Shown here in pieces: positions 32,541 to 46,948 of a stretch of DNA of 64,000 bases. The translations under genes and the position numbers were made by a program. Source of the DNA: Streptomyces cadmiisoli (lineage in GTDB: Bacteria > Actinomycetota > Actinomycetes > Streptomycetales > Streptomycetaceae); contig NZ_CP030073.1 in NCBI RefSeq assembly GCF_003261055.1, forward strand, positions 2,108,001-2,172,000, in the 5' to 3' direction. Position 1 is the first letter of the stretch. Each line of letters begins with the position of its first letter. The notes under the pieces were generated by a model, which did not search any database, was not told the origin of the DNA, and saw only the letters and a list, made by a program, of their open reading frames with translations.

Positions 32541-33322
32541 GCCTGCACCCTTCCCGCCACGACCACCTCGACGCCGGCTTCCCGCAGCGCGGTGCCGGTC
32601 GCCGGTTCGACGGCCGTGTCCGTCACGACCACGTCCAGTTCCTCGGGGCCACAGACCTTCGCCATTCCCGTGCCCGGGAACTTCGCCGAATCGGCGAGCA
32701 GCACGACCCGGTCTCCGGCGTTGATCATGGCCCGTTTCACCGGCACCTCGACGACCGTGGTGTCCATCACCTGTCCGCCCGGCCGCACCCCGCTCGTGCC
32801 GAGGAACACCCAGTCCGCGTGCAGCTGACGCAGATTGTCCTCGGTGAGGAAGCCGACCAGGGAGCGGTACTCACGGCGGACCATGCCGCCGAGCAGCACC
32901 AGCTCGATGCCCTCGTCGTCGGCCAGTTCCTCGTAGACCACCAGGTTGCTGGTGATCACGGTGAGGCGGCGGCCGTGCAGCTGGCGGGCCAGCCGGTAGG
33001 CGGTGGTGCCGATGTCGAGCAGCACCGACTGACCGTCCTGGACCAGGGCCGCCGCGCGCGCGGCGATGGCGTCCTTCTCGGACACGCGCACCTCGGCGAC
33101 CTCGGCGAAGGGCTGGTCGCCCTCCTCCACGACAGCGCCGCCGTGCACCCGCGTGAGCAGGCCTTCCTCCTCCAGTCTGAGCAGATCGCGCCGGATGGTG
33201 GCGGGGCTCACACCCAGTTGCCCGGAGAGATCGGTCACGGCTGCGGGACCGCCGGAGCGCAAGGCCCGCAGGATGAGTTGGTGTCGTCGTTCTGCCAGCA
33301 CGACACGAACACTACTCGTCAT
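32537..33322 (-). CDS. DeoR-family sugar-responsive repressor
   Basis: A 261-residue regulator. The N-terminal winged HTH (about residues 6-60) contains VTDLSGQLGVSPATIRRDLLRLEEEGLL and ends RVHGGAV, the DeoR hallmark. The C-terminal domain (about 75-245) is the sugar-phosphate-sensing fold with DIGTTAYRLARQL and LADSAKF. It is the first gene of one arm and divergent from the PfkB-ABC-GH2 arm, so it probably controls both. A sugar phosphate from the PfkB kinase is a reasonable inducer. The ATG at 33322 is preferred. A TTG two codons upstream is the alternative. Confidence 0.88.
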   Translation of the reverse strand: MTSSVRVVLAERRHQLILRALRSGGPAAVTDLSGQLGVSPATIRRDLLRLEEEGLLTRVHGGAVVEEGDQPFAEVAEVRVSEKDAIAARAAALVQDGQSVLLDIGTTAYRLARQLHGRRLTVITSNLVVYEELADDEGIELVLLGGMVRREYRSLVGFLTEDNLRQLHADWVFLGTSGVRPGGQVMDTTVVEVPVKRAMINAGDRVVLLADSAKFPGTGMAKVCGPEELDVVVTDTAVEPATGTALREAGVEVVVAGRVQA

Positions 33323-33328
33323 CTTCAA

Positions 33329-33403
33329 TCATTTCTATGCTCAGTTCTGCTCGGGTATTGACCAATCTCCCGAAGCGACGCACGATTCCGGTCACCGAAA
33401 TGA
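33329..33403. promoter_or_regulatory. Divergent control region of the glycan locus
   Basis: GAAATGA occurs at 33397-33403 on the plus strand and as its complement TCATTTC at 33329-33335, each facing its own gene and separated by 61 bp. A candidate promoter for the kinase arm is TTGACC (33358-33363), 17 bp, CACGAT (33381-33386). The GAAATGA copy lies close to its predicted start. These are candidate DeoR operators. Confidence 0.4.
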
Positions 33404-33428
33404 AGACTTTTGACGAAGGGGATGTCGC

Positions 33429-34502
33429 GTGGACGACGACCGGCCCGATGTGCTGCTGACCGGGCTCCTCTTCTACGACCTCGTCCTGACAGGGCTCGGC
33501 GGGCCGCCGACGCCGGGCGAGGAGATCTGGACCGCGGGCATGGGCAGCAGCCCCGGCGGCATCGCCAACCTCGCGGTCGCCGCCTCGCGCCTCGGCCTGC
33601 GGACCTCCCTGGCCACCGTCTTCGGCGACGACTTCTACGGCACGTACTGCCGCGGCGTCCTGGCCGGCCAGGAGGGGATCGACCTCTCCCTGTCCCGCAC
33701 CGCCGAGGGCTGGCCCACCCCGGTCTCCGTCTCGCTCGCGCTCCCCGGCGCCCCGCGCCGGCCCGGCGGCGCCCCCGTGCACGACCGGGCCCTGGTGACC
33801 CACGGCAGCACACCCCCCTGCTCCCAGGACGACCTCATGGGCGACCCGCCCGAGGCACGCACCGCCCTGGTGCACATCGAGGCCGAACCCCACGCCTGGC
33901 TGGCCAAGGCGGCCGCCAACGGCACCCGGATCTACGCCGACGTCGGCTGGGACCCCAGCCGGCAGTGGTCCACCGACGTCCTCGACCAGCTCGCCCTGTG
34001 CCACGCCTTCCTGCCCAACGAGGTCGAGGCGATGGCCTACACCCGCACCGACAGCGCGGTGGCGGCCCTCGGCACGCTGTCCGACCTGGTGCCCGTGGCC
34101 GTGGTGACACGGGGCGGCGACGGCGCGGTCGCCGTCGACCAGACCACCGGCGAATACGCCGACGTACCGGCGCTTGACATCGATGTCCTGGACGCCACGG
34201 GCGCCGGGGACGTCTTCGGCGCAAGCTTCGTCGCCGCCTCCCTGGGCGGCTGGCCCCTCGACGAGCGGCTGAGGTTCGCGACGCTCGCCGCCGGGCTGTC
34301 CGTCCGGCGGCACGGCGGGGCGCTGGCCGCCCCCGGCTGGTACGGCGTCGACCGCTGGTGGCGCACGGTCACCGACCCCGATCTGCGGCGGGCGTACGGC
34401 TTCCTCGACGACCGCATCCCCGCCGACCCGGGGCCGCCCGTGCACCACGCCCCCGTCACCCCTCCGAACCCTCGGGCGACCCCGAACGGCGACCCCCACT
34501 GA
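33429..34502 (+). CDS. PfkB-family carbohydrate kinase
   Basis: A 357-residue sugar kinase of the ribokinase/PfkB fold. The substrate-side motif GSSPGGIANLAVAASRLG (about residues 39-56) and the C-terminal signature DATGAGDVFGASF (about 255-267), holding the catalytic Asp, are intact. The last 35 residues are Pro/His-rich and probably disordered. The GTG at 33429 follows the ribosome site GAAGGGG (33414-33420). It is the first gene of the importer arm, so it likely phosphorylates the monosaccharide released from imported oligosaccharides. The sugar is not identified by the sequence. Confidence 0.88.
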   Translation: MDDDRPDVLLTGLLFYDLVLTGLGGPPTPGEEIWTAGMGSSPGGIANLAVAASRLGLRTSLATVFGDDFYGTYCRGVLAGQEGIDLSLSRTAEGWPTPVSVSLALPGAPRRPGGAPVHDRALVTHGSTPPCSQDDLMGDPPEARTALVHIEAEPHAWLAKAAANGTRIYADVGWDPSRQWSTDVLDQLALCHAFLPNEVEAMAYTRTDSAVAALGTLSDLVPVAVVTRGGDGAVAVDQTTGEYADVPALDIDVLDATGAGDVFGASFVAASLGGWPLDERLRFATLAAGLSVRRHGGALAAPGWYGVDRWWRTVTDPDLRRAYGFLDDRIPADPGPPVHHAPVTPPNPRATPNGDPH

Positions 34503-34548
34503 CAGCCCCCCACTGACCCCCTGGCACACGTCACACATCCGAAAGGCG

Positions 34549-35843
34549 GTGAGAGCAGTGCTGCTCTCACGAAGAGGCCTGCTGCGCGCGGGCCTGGCCG
34601 GTTCGGCCGCCATGGCGCTCGGCGGCCTGACCTCCGGCTGCGCCGTACCGACCGGTTCGACCGGACGCAACATGGTCCTGTGGTACTGGAGCGGCGGCCT
34701 CAGCGACACCGTCGTCGAGAAGGCCAAGGCCCGTTACGACGACACCGTCACGCTCGAGGCGCAGCAGATCGGCGGCTACTACCGGTCCAAGCTGATCACC
34801 ACCCTGGCGGGCCGCGCCCACATCCCCGACATCGCGGGGCTCAAGGGCGAGGACATGGCCTCCTACCTGCCGAACGCCGACCAGTTCGTGGACCTGCGCA
34901 CGCTCGGCGCCGACCGGCTCAAGAGCCGGTACCTGGACTGGAAGTGGCAGCAGGCCGTCGCACCGGACGGCAGCCTCATCGGCCTGCCGATCGACGTGGG
35001 GCCGGTCGTGCACTACTACCAGAGCGCCGTCTTCGAGAAGGCCGGACTGCCCTCCGAGCCGGACGACGTCTCCGCCGAGCTGGGCACCTGGGAGAGCTTC
35101 TTCGCGGCGGGTGAGCAGCTGAAGAAGCGGATACCGGGGACGTTCATCCTGACCGACGTCGGCAGTGTCTTCGAGATGTCGATCGGCCAGGGAACCGATC
35201 GCTTCGTCGACGAGGACCGCAACTTCATCGGCGACCAGGAGCACGTCCGCGCCTGCTGGGACCGTGCCGTGGAGGCCAAGCGGCGCGGGATCGTGTCGGA
35301 CATCGTGACCGGCACCCCCGACTCGATCGCCGCCACCGTGAAGGGCCGGCTGCCCAGCCAGCTGAACGCCTCGTGGGCGGCCGGCGACCTCAAGCTCCAG
35401 TTCCCGAAGACCGAGGGCAGATGGCGGGTGGCGAACTGCCCGGGCGGCCCCTCGAACGTCGGCGGCTCGTTCCTCGCGATCACCAAGGCGTGCCGGGAGC
35501 CCGAGCGGGCCTTCGAGATCATCACCTGGATGCTCAGTCCGGAGAACCAGGCGCACGGCTTCGTCGAGGCCGGTCTCTTCCCCTCGACCCCCGCCTCCTA
35601 CGCGATGAGCAAGCTGCGCGAGCCGGACCCGTTCTTCGGCGACCAGATCACGATGGACGTCTACGGTCCGGCCGCCGAGCAGATCCCGGTCGCCCACAAC
35701 AGCCCGTACGACATCGCCCTCGGGCAGCCGATCCGGGACGAGATCAAGAACGTCGGCGTCCTCGGCAAGGACCCGGAGAAGGCCTGGAGGGACGCCATGA
35801 GCAAGTGCCGGCGCATCGCCGACCACCTGGGGGTGAACCTCTG

Positions 35844-35844
<1 letters not shown>
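34549..35844 (+). CDS. ABC sugar-binding lipoprotein (Tat/lipobox)
   Basis: A 431-residue extracellular solute-binding protein of the oligosaccharide (CUT1) type. The N-terminus has a twin-arginine segment (LLSRRGLLRAGLAG) and a lipobox LTSGC, so it is a Tat-exported lipoprotein. The mature part shows NMVLWYWSGGLSD and a later NCPGGPSNVGGSFLAITKAC typical of the fold. Two GTG starts are possible (34549 and 34558). A 20-bp inverted repeat covers both and could act on translation. The gene lies 46 bp after the kinase gene and overlaps the first permease by TGATG. Confidence 0.88.
34550..34569 (+). promoter_or_regulatory. Inverted repeat over the start codons of the binding protein
   Basis: TGAGAGCAG (34550-34558) and CTGCTCTCA (34561-34569) form a perfect 9-bp repeat around two bases. 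It spans both candidate GTG starts and touches the GGCGG(TGAG) ribosome-binding bases. It could form an RNA hairpin or bind a LacI-type protein. Confidence 0.4.
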
Positions 35845-40572
<4,728 letters not shown>

Positions 40573-40584
40573 CGGCCCGCCCCC

Positions 40585-40625
40585 GGCGAGCCGGCCCGCC
40601 TCACGGCGACGCGGGCCGGCTCGCC
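40585..40625 (+). terminator. Hairpin terminator after the beta-galactosidase gene
   Basis: A 15-bp perfect stem (40585-40599 with 40611-40625) and 11-nt loop, 12 bp past the stop codon. Confidence 0.75.
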
Positions 40626-40640
40626 GCCGGCGGGCCGAGG

Positions 40641-40730
40641 GACGGGTTGTTCGCCGAGGTCCGGCCGTTCCGGATCACCCTCGGCTCGGACCCCCGTCGG
40701 ATCGCCTTCGACACCTGGAAGAACGGTGAC
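40641..40730 (+). pseudogene. Short coding-like remnant of unknown gene
   Basis: Thirty codons read DGLFAEVRPFRITLGSD...FDTWKNGD with strongly GC-biased third positions and sensible amino-acid composition, then the coding look ends. There is no ribosome site or convincing start, and the frame continues both ways into low-quality sequence. It could be the leftover of a deleted gene. I do not recognise the family with confidence. The rest of the 468-bp gap (40573-41040) holds the terminator before it and the palindrome at 40964-40979, and nothing else that I can see. Confidence 0.3.
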
Positions 40731-40963
40731 CGGCCGTCAGCCGGAACCCGCACGACACGGCCATGCCGGGGCCCCGGTCACCCGGGATCCCGGGCCCGGC
40801 ACCGGCGCTGCTGCCGCCCCGGCTTCGCCGACGTGGTCCGAGCCGGACGGCGCGGCACATTTCCCCCTTCAGCACTTGAACTCTCGTACCCCGTAAGGAC
40901 TTTCTCGGCTGCACCTCTTGACGGCGGCAGTACCCGGGAGCACATTGGCCGCGCAGCCATCGT

Positions 40964-40979
40964 TTGAGAGCGCTCTCAA
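40964..40979 (+). promoter_or_regulatory. LacI-type operator upstream of the GH16 gene
   Basis: Perfect 16-bp palindrome TTGAGAGCGCTCTCAA with a central CG, the classical LacI-family half-site pattern. It is close to the Streptomyces CebR-type box TGGGAGCGCTCCCA. It lies 61 bp before the glucanase start. No LacI regulator gene is in the window, so control would be from elsewhere. Confidence 0.7.
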
Positions 40980-41040
40980 GACCGTACGGCGCTCCCGGAC
41001 CGGTATCCGTGCACCCACACCCGTACCGAGAGGCAATCCG

Positions 41041-42438
41041 ATGAGTGAACCCTCCGGCACTCCCGGCAGACGAGGGTCCGTCAGACGGGCCCTGGTCGCC
41101 GTGCTCAGCACGCTGGGCCTCGCGGCGGTCGCCGCCACGGCCGTGACGCCGTCGGCGACCGCCGCCGCGCCGACTCCCCCGTCCGGCTGGACCCAGGTCT
41201 TCGTCGACGACTTCAACGGCTCCGCGGGCAGCGGCGTCAACACCTCCGACTGGCAGTACGCGACCGGGACCTCTTACCCGGGCGGCCCCGCCAACTGGGG
41301 CACCGGCGAGATCGAGACGATGACGTCGAGCACGAACAACGTGGCGCTCGACGGCAGCGGCAACCTGCGCATCACGCCGCGGCGCGACTCGGCCGGCAAC
41401 TGGACCTCCGGCCGCATCGAGACCAGGCGCACCGACTTCGAGCCCCCGGCGGGCGGCCGGCTCCGGGTCGAGGCCCGTATCCAGATGCCGAACGTCACCG
41501 GCACCGCCGCCCGCGGCTACTGGCCCGCCTTCTGGATGCTCGGTGCCCCTTACCGCGGCAACTACTGGAACTGGCCGGCCGTCGGCGAACTGGACATCCT
41601 GGAGAACGTCCAGGGCCTGAACACCGTCTGGGCGACGATGCACTGCGGCACCTCACCCGGCGGTCCCTGCAACGAGACCACCGGCCTGGGCGGTTCCACG
41701 GCCTGTCCCGGCAGCACGTGCCAGTCCGGCTTCCACACCTACCGGATGGAGTGGGACCGCTCGACGAGCGTGGAGGAGATCCGCTTCTACGTCGACGACG
41801 TCAACTACCACACCGTGCGCGAGAACCAGGTCGACGCCACGACCTGGTCGAACGCCACCGACCACGGCTTCTACATCATCCTGAACGTCGCGATGGGCGG
41901 CGGATTCGTCAACGCCTTCGGCGGCGGCCCGGACGGCGCCACGGTGCCGGGAATCCCCATGGTCGTCGACTACGTGCAGGTGCTGTCGGCCGGTGGGGGC
42001 GGTACCACGCCGCCCCCCACCGGCAGCCGTGACGCCTACGGCGCCATCCAGGCGGAGTCGTTCGACGGCCAGTCCGGCACGCTGACCGAGGGCACCTCCG
42101 ACTCGGGCGGCGGCCAGAACATCGGCGCGCTGGCCAACGGCGACTGGGCCCTGTACCGGGGTGTCGACTTCGGCTCCGGGTCCGCCACCCAGTTCAACGC
42201 CCGGGTGGCCAGCGGTGCGGGCGCGGGCGTGAGCGGTCTGGTCGAGGTACGCCTGGACAGCCGTTCCAACGCGCCGGTCGGAAGCTTCTCCGTCGGCAAC
42301 ACGGGCGGCTGGCAGTCCTGGCGGACCGTCCCGGCGAACATCAGCTCCGTCACGGGCAAGCACGATGTGTACCTGACCTTCACCAGTGGTCAGCCGGCCG
42401 ACTTCGTGAACGTGAACTGGTTCAGCTTCGGCCGCTGA
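41041..42438 (+). CDS. Secreted GH16 endo-beta-glucanase with CBM6
   Basis: A 465-residue exported enzyme. It has a signal peptide (about residues 1-42, ending SATAAA), a GH16 jelly-roll (about 48-320) and a Gly/Pro/Thr linker (about 321-330, GGGGTTPPPT). A CBM6 (about 333-465) begins RDAYGAIQAESFDGQSG. The GH16 active-site motif is GELDILEN with nucleophile Glu183, Asp185 and acid/base Glu188. The layout suits laminarinase (beta-1,3-glucan) activity, though lichenan or agar-type GH16 cannot be excluded. It is probably induced through the palindrome at 40964-40979, and is monocistronic, ending before a strong hairpin. Confidence 0.9.
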   Translation: MSEPSGTPGRRGSVRRALVAVLSTLGLAAVAATAVTPSATAAAPTPPSGWTQVFVDDFNGSAGSGVNTSDWQYATGTSYPGGPANWGTGEIETMTSSTNNVALDGSGNLRITPRRDSAGNWTSGRIETRRTDFEPPAGGRLRVEARIQMPNVTGTAARGYWPAFWMLGAPYRGNYWNWPAVGELDILENVQGLNTVWATMHCGTSPGGPCNETTGLGGSTACPGSTCQSGFHTYRMEWDRSTSVEEIRFYVDDVNYHTVRENQVDATTWSNATDHGFYIILNVAMGGGFVNAFGGGPDGATVPGIPMVVDYVQVLSAGGGGTTPPPTGSRDAYGAIQAESFDGQSGTLTEGTSDSGGGQNIGALANGDWALYRGVDFGSGSATQFNARVASGAGAGVSGLVEVRLDSRSNAPVGSFSVGNTGGWQSWRTVPANISSVTGKHDVYLTFTSGQPADFVNVNWFSFGR

Positions 42439-42463
42439 CCCGCACCTTCCCCACCGTGGAACA

Positions 42464-42490
42464 GTGCGCCCCGGCCGGTCCGGGGCGCAC
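42464..42490. terminator. Hairpin between GH16 and AraC genes
   Basis: GTGCGCCCCGG (42464-42474) and CCGGGGCGCAC (42480-42490), 11 bp perfect with a 5-nt loop, in the convergent gap. Confidence 0.7.
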
Positions 42491-42568
42491 GCGGTTCTCC
42501 GGCCCGGCGGGGGCGCCGGCCGCCTGCCGGTCCAGCCCCGGCCGCGCTCCGCCGACCGGCCCCGGACC

Positions 42569-43504
42569 TCAGACCTCGGGCCCGCCGAGGTCCTGGCGCA
42601 GTTCCGCCCGGAAGGCGGCCGGTGTCGTGTCCGCGTGCTGGTGGAAGAACTTGGAGAAGTTCGCCGCGTCCGGGAAGCCGACTGCGGCGCCGACCCGTCC
42701 GATGGTCCGGTCGCTGTGGGCAAGGAGGCGTTTGGCCTCCAGGACCACCCGCTTGTCGATGAAGGCCTTCGGCGTGTCACCGGTCGCGGCGCGCACCGCG
42801 CGGACCAGGGTGCGCCGGGAGTAGCCGAGGGCTTCGGCGTAGGCGCTGACGCTGTGGTTGGTGGCGAAACCCCGCTCCACCGCGTCGCGGAACAGGGTGA
42901 ACGTGGTGTCCGCCTGCCGCCCGGCCTCCTCGGCCGAGCTCGCCGCGAGATGGGCGAGGCGCAGCAGGAACGCGGACAGGGAGTGGCGCAGGACGGCCGT
43001 GTGCAGGCTGAGCGGGAGGGTCGCCGTGTCCTCGTACTCGTCCTGGAGGTGCGCGAGGGCGGCACGCAGGGCGGTGAGCCGGGGTTCGTCGGGGCGCAGC
43101 AGCGGCGGCAGGTCGTAGCGGTACAGGCCGGTCGCCTCGACCGTGGCACGGGGCAGGAATCCGGGCTGCATGCTCAGGACGGTTCCGCGGTACTCGCTGC
43201 TCGCCGTGAAGCGGTGCACCTGGCCCGGGCGGATCCACAGCACGTCGCCGGCGCTCGCCTCGTACTCGGTGAAGTCGATCATGTGGCGGACCGGACCGCC
43301 GCTGAAGAACATCACGATGTGGAAGTCGATGCGGTGGATGCGGTCCGGTGGAGCCTCGGCGCACCAGGCGTCGCGGTCGCCCATCGGGCCTATCTGCATG
43401 CCGACGCCGCTGAGGCCGCGGTCGGCCGGAAAGGCGAACGTCCGGATGCCGTCGCCGTCGTCGCCGTCTTCGTCGAACCTGTCCGCCATCTCCGCCACAC
43501 CCAT
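42569..43504 (-). CDS. AraC-family transcriptional regulator
   Basis: A 311-residue regulator with an N-terminal cupin-like ligand domain (about residues 15-160; for example EYEASAGDVLWIRPGQVHRF) and a C-terminal double-HTH domain (about 205-300). The second HTH ends VGAAVGFPDAANFSKFFHQHADTTPAAFR, the typical AraC signature. The ATG at 43504 was chosen. A nearby ATG five codons later is possible. Just upstream, three near-identical 9-bp units (TGTCACACC type, 43510-43536) form a small tandem repeat. It is divergent from the transketolase operon. Either that operon or the adjacent convergent glucanase gene could be the target. Confidence 0.85.
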   Translation of the reverse strand: MGVAEMADRFDEDGDDGDGIRTFAFPADRGLSGVGMQIGPMGDRDAWCAEAPPDRIHRIDFHIVMFFSGGPVRHMIDFTEYEASAGDVLWIRPGQVHRFTASSEYRGTVLSMQPGFLPRATVEATGLYRYDLPPLLRPDEPRLTALRAALAHLQDEYEDTATLPLSLHTAVLRHSLSAFLLRLAHLAASSAEEAGRQADTTFTLFRDAVERGFATNHSVSAYAEALGYSRRTLVRAVRAATGDTPKAFIDKRVVLEAKRLLAHSDRTIGRVGAAVGFPDAANFSKFFHQHADTTPAAFRAELRQDLGGPEV

Positions 43505-43625
43505 GTCTGTCACACCTGTCACGCCTGTCAGGTCACAGTTGCGCCGGACCGGCCCCAGCGGGCCGGTCCTCGTCGGTCTGTGTCCCACTTTCACCACAGG
43601 CTGACACACCTCGACCTTCCCGCAA

Positions 43626-43640
43626 AAAAGTCAGACTTTT
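43626..43640 (+). promoter_or_regulatory. AT-rich inverted repeat upstream of the tkt operon
   Basis: AAAAGTCAGACTTTT, a perfect 6-bp repeat with a 3-bp centre, stands out against the GC-rich surroundings about 68 bp before the transketolase start. A GGTCG/CGACC pair follows at 43643-43660. It is a candidate operator or UP-like element. Confidence 0.4.
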
Positions 43641-43707
43641 AAGGTCGAACACGTCCGACCAGCGGAAACGCCGGTTCAGTTGACCTTTTGAAGAGGACTG
43701 CCTACAG

Positions 43708-45783
43708 ATGAGCACGCAGACACCCGACCGTCCGGAGTGGACCGACCTCGACCGGCGTGCCGTCGACACCGCCCGGCTGCTGGCGGCCGACGCCGTGCAG
43801 AAGGTCGGGAACGGGCACCCCGGCACCGCGATGAGCCTCGCCCCGGCGGCGTACACGATCTTTCAGAAGGTGATGAGGCACGACCCCGCCGATCCGGAGT
43901 GGGCGGGCCGTGACCGCTTCGTCCTCTCCCCCGGGCACACCTCGCTGACCCTGTACACACAGCTCTACCTCGCCGGGTACGAGCTGGGGCTGGACGACCT
44001 CAAGGCGTTCCGCACCCACGGTTCGAGGACGCCGGGCCACCCGGAGTACGGGCACACCGCGGGCGTCGAGACCACCACCGGCCCGCTCGGCCAGGGCGTC
44101 GCCAACGCGGTCGGCATGGCGATGGCCGCCCGCTACGAACGCGGCCTGTTCGACCCGGACGCGCCGGCCGGCGCATCGCCCTTCGACCACACCGTCTGGG
44201 CGATCGTCTCCGACGGCGACCTGGAGGAGGGCGTCTCCGCCGAGGCCTCCTCCCTGGCCGGCCACCAGAAGCTCGGCAACCTCGTCTTCCTCTACGACGA
44301 CAACCACATCTCCATCGAGGGCGACACCGCGACCGCGTTCTCCGAGGACGTCCTCAAGCGGTACGAGGCGTACGGCTGGCACACGCAGCGCGTCGAGCCC
44401 GCCGAGAGCGGCGACATCGACGTGCCCGCGCTGTACGAGGCGCTCCGGGCGGCGCAGGCCGAGACCGGCCGCCCCTCCATCGTCGCGCTGCGCACGATCA
44501 TCGCCTGGCCCGCGCCGAACGCCCAGAACACCGAGGCCTCGCACGGCTCCGCCCTCGGCGACGAGGAGATCGCGGCCACCAAGCGCGTCCTCGGCTTCGA
44601 CCCGGAGCGGACCTTCGAGGTCTCCGGCGAGGTCCTCGCCCACACCCGCCGGGCACTGGACCGGGGCGCCGAGGCGCACGCCGCCTGGGACCGCCGGATC
44701 GCCGAGTGGCGCCTCGCCCGGCCGGAGCGCGCCGCCGAGTTCGACCGCATCAGCAGGGGCGAGCTGCCCACCGGGTGGGAGGAGAAGCTCCCCGTCTTCG
44801 AGCCCGGCAAGGCGGTCGCCACCCGCGCCGCCTCCGGCAAGGTGCTCCAGGCGCTCGGCCCGGTCGTCCCGGAGCTGTGGGGCGGATCGGCCGACCTGGC
44901 CGGCTCCAACAACACGACCATCGACAAGTCCTCGTCCTTCCTGCCCGAGGGCAATCCGCTGCCCGAGGCCGACCCGTACGGCCGCACGGTGCACTTCGGC
45001 ATCCGCGAGTTCTCGATGGCGGCCGAGATGAACGGCATCGCGCTGCACGGCAACACCCGCATCTACGGCGGCACCTTCCTGGTGTTCTCCGACTACATGC
45101 GCAACGCCGTCCGGATGTCCGCGCTGATGCAGCTTCCGGTGACCTACGTCTGGACGCACGACTCCATCGGTCTCGGCGAGGACGGCCCGACCCACCAGCC
45201 GGTCGAGCACCTGGCCTCGCTGCGCGCCATCCCGGGCCTGAACATCGTCCGTCCGGCCGACGCCAACGAGACCGCGATCGCCTGGGCCGAGATCCTCAAG
45301 CGGCACTCCACCCACCCCGCGCCGCACGGCCTCGCCCTCACCCGACAGGGCGTACCGACGTACGAGCCCAACGCGGACGCGGCCCGCGGCGGTTACGTCC
45401 TGTTCGACTCCTCCACGCCGGTCCCGGACGTGGTCCTCATCGCCACCGGCTCCGAGGTGCAGCTCGCCGTGGCCGCCCGTGAGCGGCTGGAGGCCGAGGG
45501 AATCGGCGCCCGGGTGGTGTCGATGCCGTCCGTGGAGTGGTTCGAGGAGCAGTCCCCGGAGTACCGCGACAGTGTCCTTCCGCCGTCCGTGAAGGCGCGT
45601 GTGGCTGTCGAGGCGGGAGTGGGCCTGACGTGGTACCGGTTCGTAGGTGACGCAGGACGCATCGTCTCCCTCGAACACTTCGGCGCCTCCGCCGATGCGA
45701 AGACCCTGTTCGCCGAGTTCGGCTTCACCGCCGAGAACGTCACCGCCGCAGCCCGGGAATCGCTCGCTGCCGCGCGTGGTTGA
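43708..45783 (+). CDS. tkt: Transketolase
   Basis: A 691-residue thiamine-diphosphate enzyme that moves two-carbon units between sugar phosphates. It has the N-terminal pyrophosphate domain with [13 protein letters not shown] (about residue 33) and the ThDP motif [19 protein letters not shown] ... N (about 170-210). A pyrimidine domain (about 360-540) and a C-terminal domain follow. It is the first gene of a transketolase-transaldolase-G6PDH-OpcA-PGI-6PGDH operon, 19 bp before tal. The genome probably holds a second copy elsewhere, as other Streptomyces do. The ATG at 43708 follows an AGAGGA ribosome site. Confidence 0.95.
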   Translation: MSTQTPDRPEWTDLDRRAVDTARLLAADAVQKVGNGHPGTAMSLAPAAYTIFQKVMRHDPADPEWAGRDRFVLSPGHTSLTLYTQLYLAGYELGLDDLKAFRTHGSRTPGHPEYGHTAGVETTTGPLGQGVANAVGMAMAARYERGLFDPDAPAGASPFDHTVWAIVSDGDLEEGVSAEASSLAGHQKLGNLVFLYDDNHISIEGDTATAFSEDVLKRYEAYGWHTQRVEPAESGDIDVPALYEALRAAQAETGRPSIVALRTIIAWPAPNAQNTEASHGSALGDEEIAATKRVLGFDPERTFEVSGEVLAHTRRALDRGAEAHAAWDRRIAEWRLARPERAAEFDRISRGELPTGWEEKLPVFEPGKAVATRAASGKVLQALGPVVPELWGGSADLAGSNNTTIDKSSSFLPEGNPLPEADPYGRTVHFGIREFSMAAEMNGIALHGNTRIYGGTFLVFSDYMRNAVRMSALMQLPVTYVWTHDSIGLGEDGPTHQPVEHLASLRAIPGLNIVRPADANETAIAWAEILKRHSTHPAPHGLALTRQGVPTYEPNADAARGGYVLFDSSTPVPDVVLIATGSEVQLAVAARERLEAEGIGARVVSMPSVEWFEEQSPEYRDSVLPPSVKARVAVEAGVGLTWYRFVGDAGRIVSLEHFGASADAKTLFAEFGFTAENVTAAARESLAAARG

Positions 45784-45802
45784 TCCGATCGCCAGAAAGA
45801 AG

Positions 45803-46948
45803 ATGATCACTGTGACCGAAGCATCCGCCACCGCGGGAGCCCTCAAGCGCCTCTCCGACGAAGGCGTGTCGATCTGGCTGGACGACCTGTCGCGCAGCCG
45901 GATCGCCTCCGGCAACCTGGCCGAGCTCGTCGAGACCCGGCACGTCGTCGGCGTCACCACCAACCCGTCCATCTTCCAGGCCGCCATCGGGTCCGGTGAG
46001 GGCTACCAGGAGCAGCTCGCCGACCTCGCCGTCCGGGGCGTCACGGTCGACGAGGCCGTCCGGATGATGACGACCGCCGACGTCCGCGCCGCCGCCGACG
46101 TCCTGCGCCCGGTGTACGACGCCACCGGCGGCCGGGACGGCCGGGTCTCCATCGAGGTCGACCCCCGCCTGGCCCACGACACCACGGCCACCGTCGCCGA
46201 GGCCAGGCAGCTCGCCTGGCTGGTCGACCGGCCCAACGTGATGATCAAGATCCCGGCGACCGAGGCCGGTCTGCCGGCGATCACCGAGGTCATCGGTGCC
46301 GGCATCAGCGTCAACGTCACGCTGATCTTCTCGCTGGAGCGCTACCGGGAGGTGATGGACGCCTACCTGGCCGGCCTGGAGAAGGCGCAGGCGGCGGGCC
46401 TGGACCTGTCGGCCGTCCACTCCGTGGCGTCCTTCTTCGTCTCCCGCGTCGACAGCGAGATCGACAAGCGCCTGACGCTGCTGGGCACCGACGAGGCCCT
46501 GGCGCTCAAGGGCCGGGCGGCGCTCGCCAACGCGCGGCTCGCCTACGAGGCGTACGAGCAGGTGTTCTCCGGTGAGCGCTGGCTGGCCCTGTCCGGCTCG
46601 CGGGCCAACAAGCAGCGCCCGCTGTGGGCGTCCACCGGGGTGAAGGACCCGGCGTACAAGGACACGCTGTACGTCGAGGACCTGGTCGCTCCCGGCACGG
46701 TCAACACGATGCCCGAGGGCACGCTGAACGCGACGGCCGACCACGGCCGCATCCACGGCGACACCGTGACCGGCGGCTACGCGCAGGCCCGTGCCGATCT
46801 CGCGGCCGTCGAGCGGCTCGGCATCTCCTACGACGAGGTGGTGCAGCAGTTGGAGGACGAGGGCGTGGCCAAGTTCGAGACGGCCTGGCAGGACCTGCTG
46901 GACGCCGTGACGAAGTCGTTGAACGGGAAGGGGGTCGACGGGGAATGA
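45803..46948 (+). CDS. tal: Transaldolase
   Basis: A 381-residue Schiff-base aldolase that transfers a dihydroxyacetone unit. [12 protein letters not shown] (about residues 48-59) and [10 protein letters not shown] with the catalytic Lys149 are intact. The length fits the long actinobacterial type often found beside transketolase. The start could be ATG 45803 or the GTG at 45812, three codons later. Both have a poor AGAAAGAAG ribosome site. The stop overlaps the zwf start as ATGA. Confidence 0.94.
   Translation: MITVTEASATAGALKRLSDEGVSIWLDDLSRSRIASGNLAELVETRHVVGVTTNPSIFQAAIGSGEGYQEQLADLAVRGVTVDEAVRMMTTADVRAAADVLRPVYDATGGRDGRVSIEVDPRLAHDTTATVAEARQLAWLVDRPNVMIKIPATEAGLPAITEVIGAGISVNVTLIFSLERYREVMDAYLAGLEKAQAAGLDLSAVHSVASFFVSRVDSEIDKRLTLLGTDEALALKGRAALANARLAYEAYEQVFSGERWLALSGSRANKQRPLWASTGVKDPAYKDTLYVEDLVAPGTVNTMPEGTLNATADHGRIHGDTVTGGYAQARADLAAVERLGISYDEVVQQLEDEGVAKFETAWQDLLDAVTKSLNGKGVDGE

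Noticed and set aside
43505..43540. The 9-bp TGTCACACC-like tandem repeats as an AraC operator.
   Set aside because: Three units of low-complexity sequence just before the AraC start. No inverted or helically phased pattern, so evidence is too thin.
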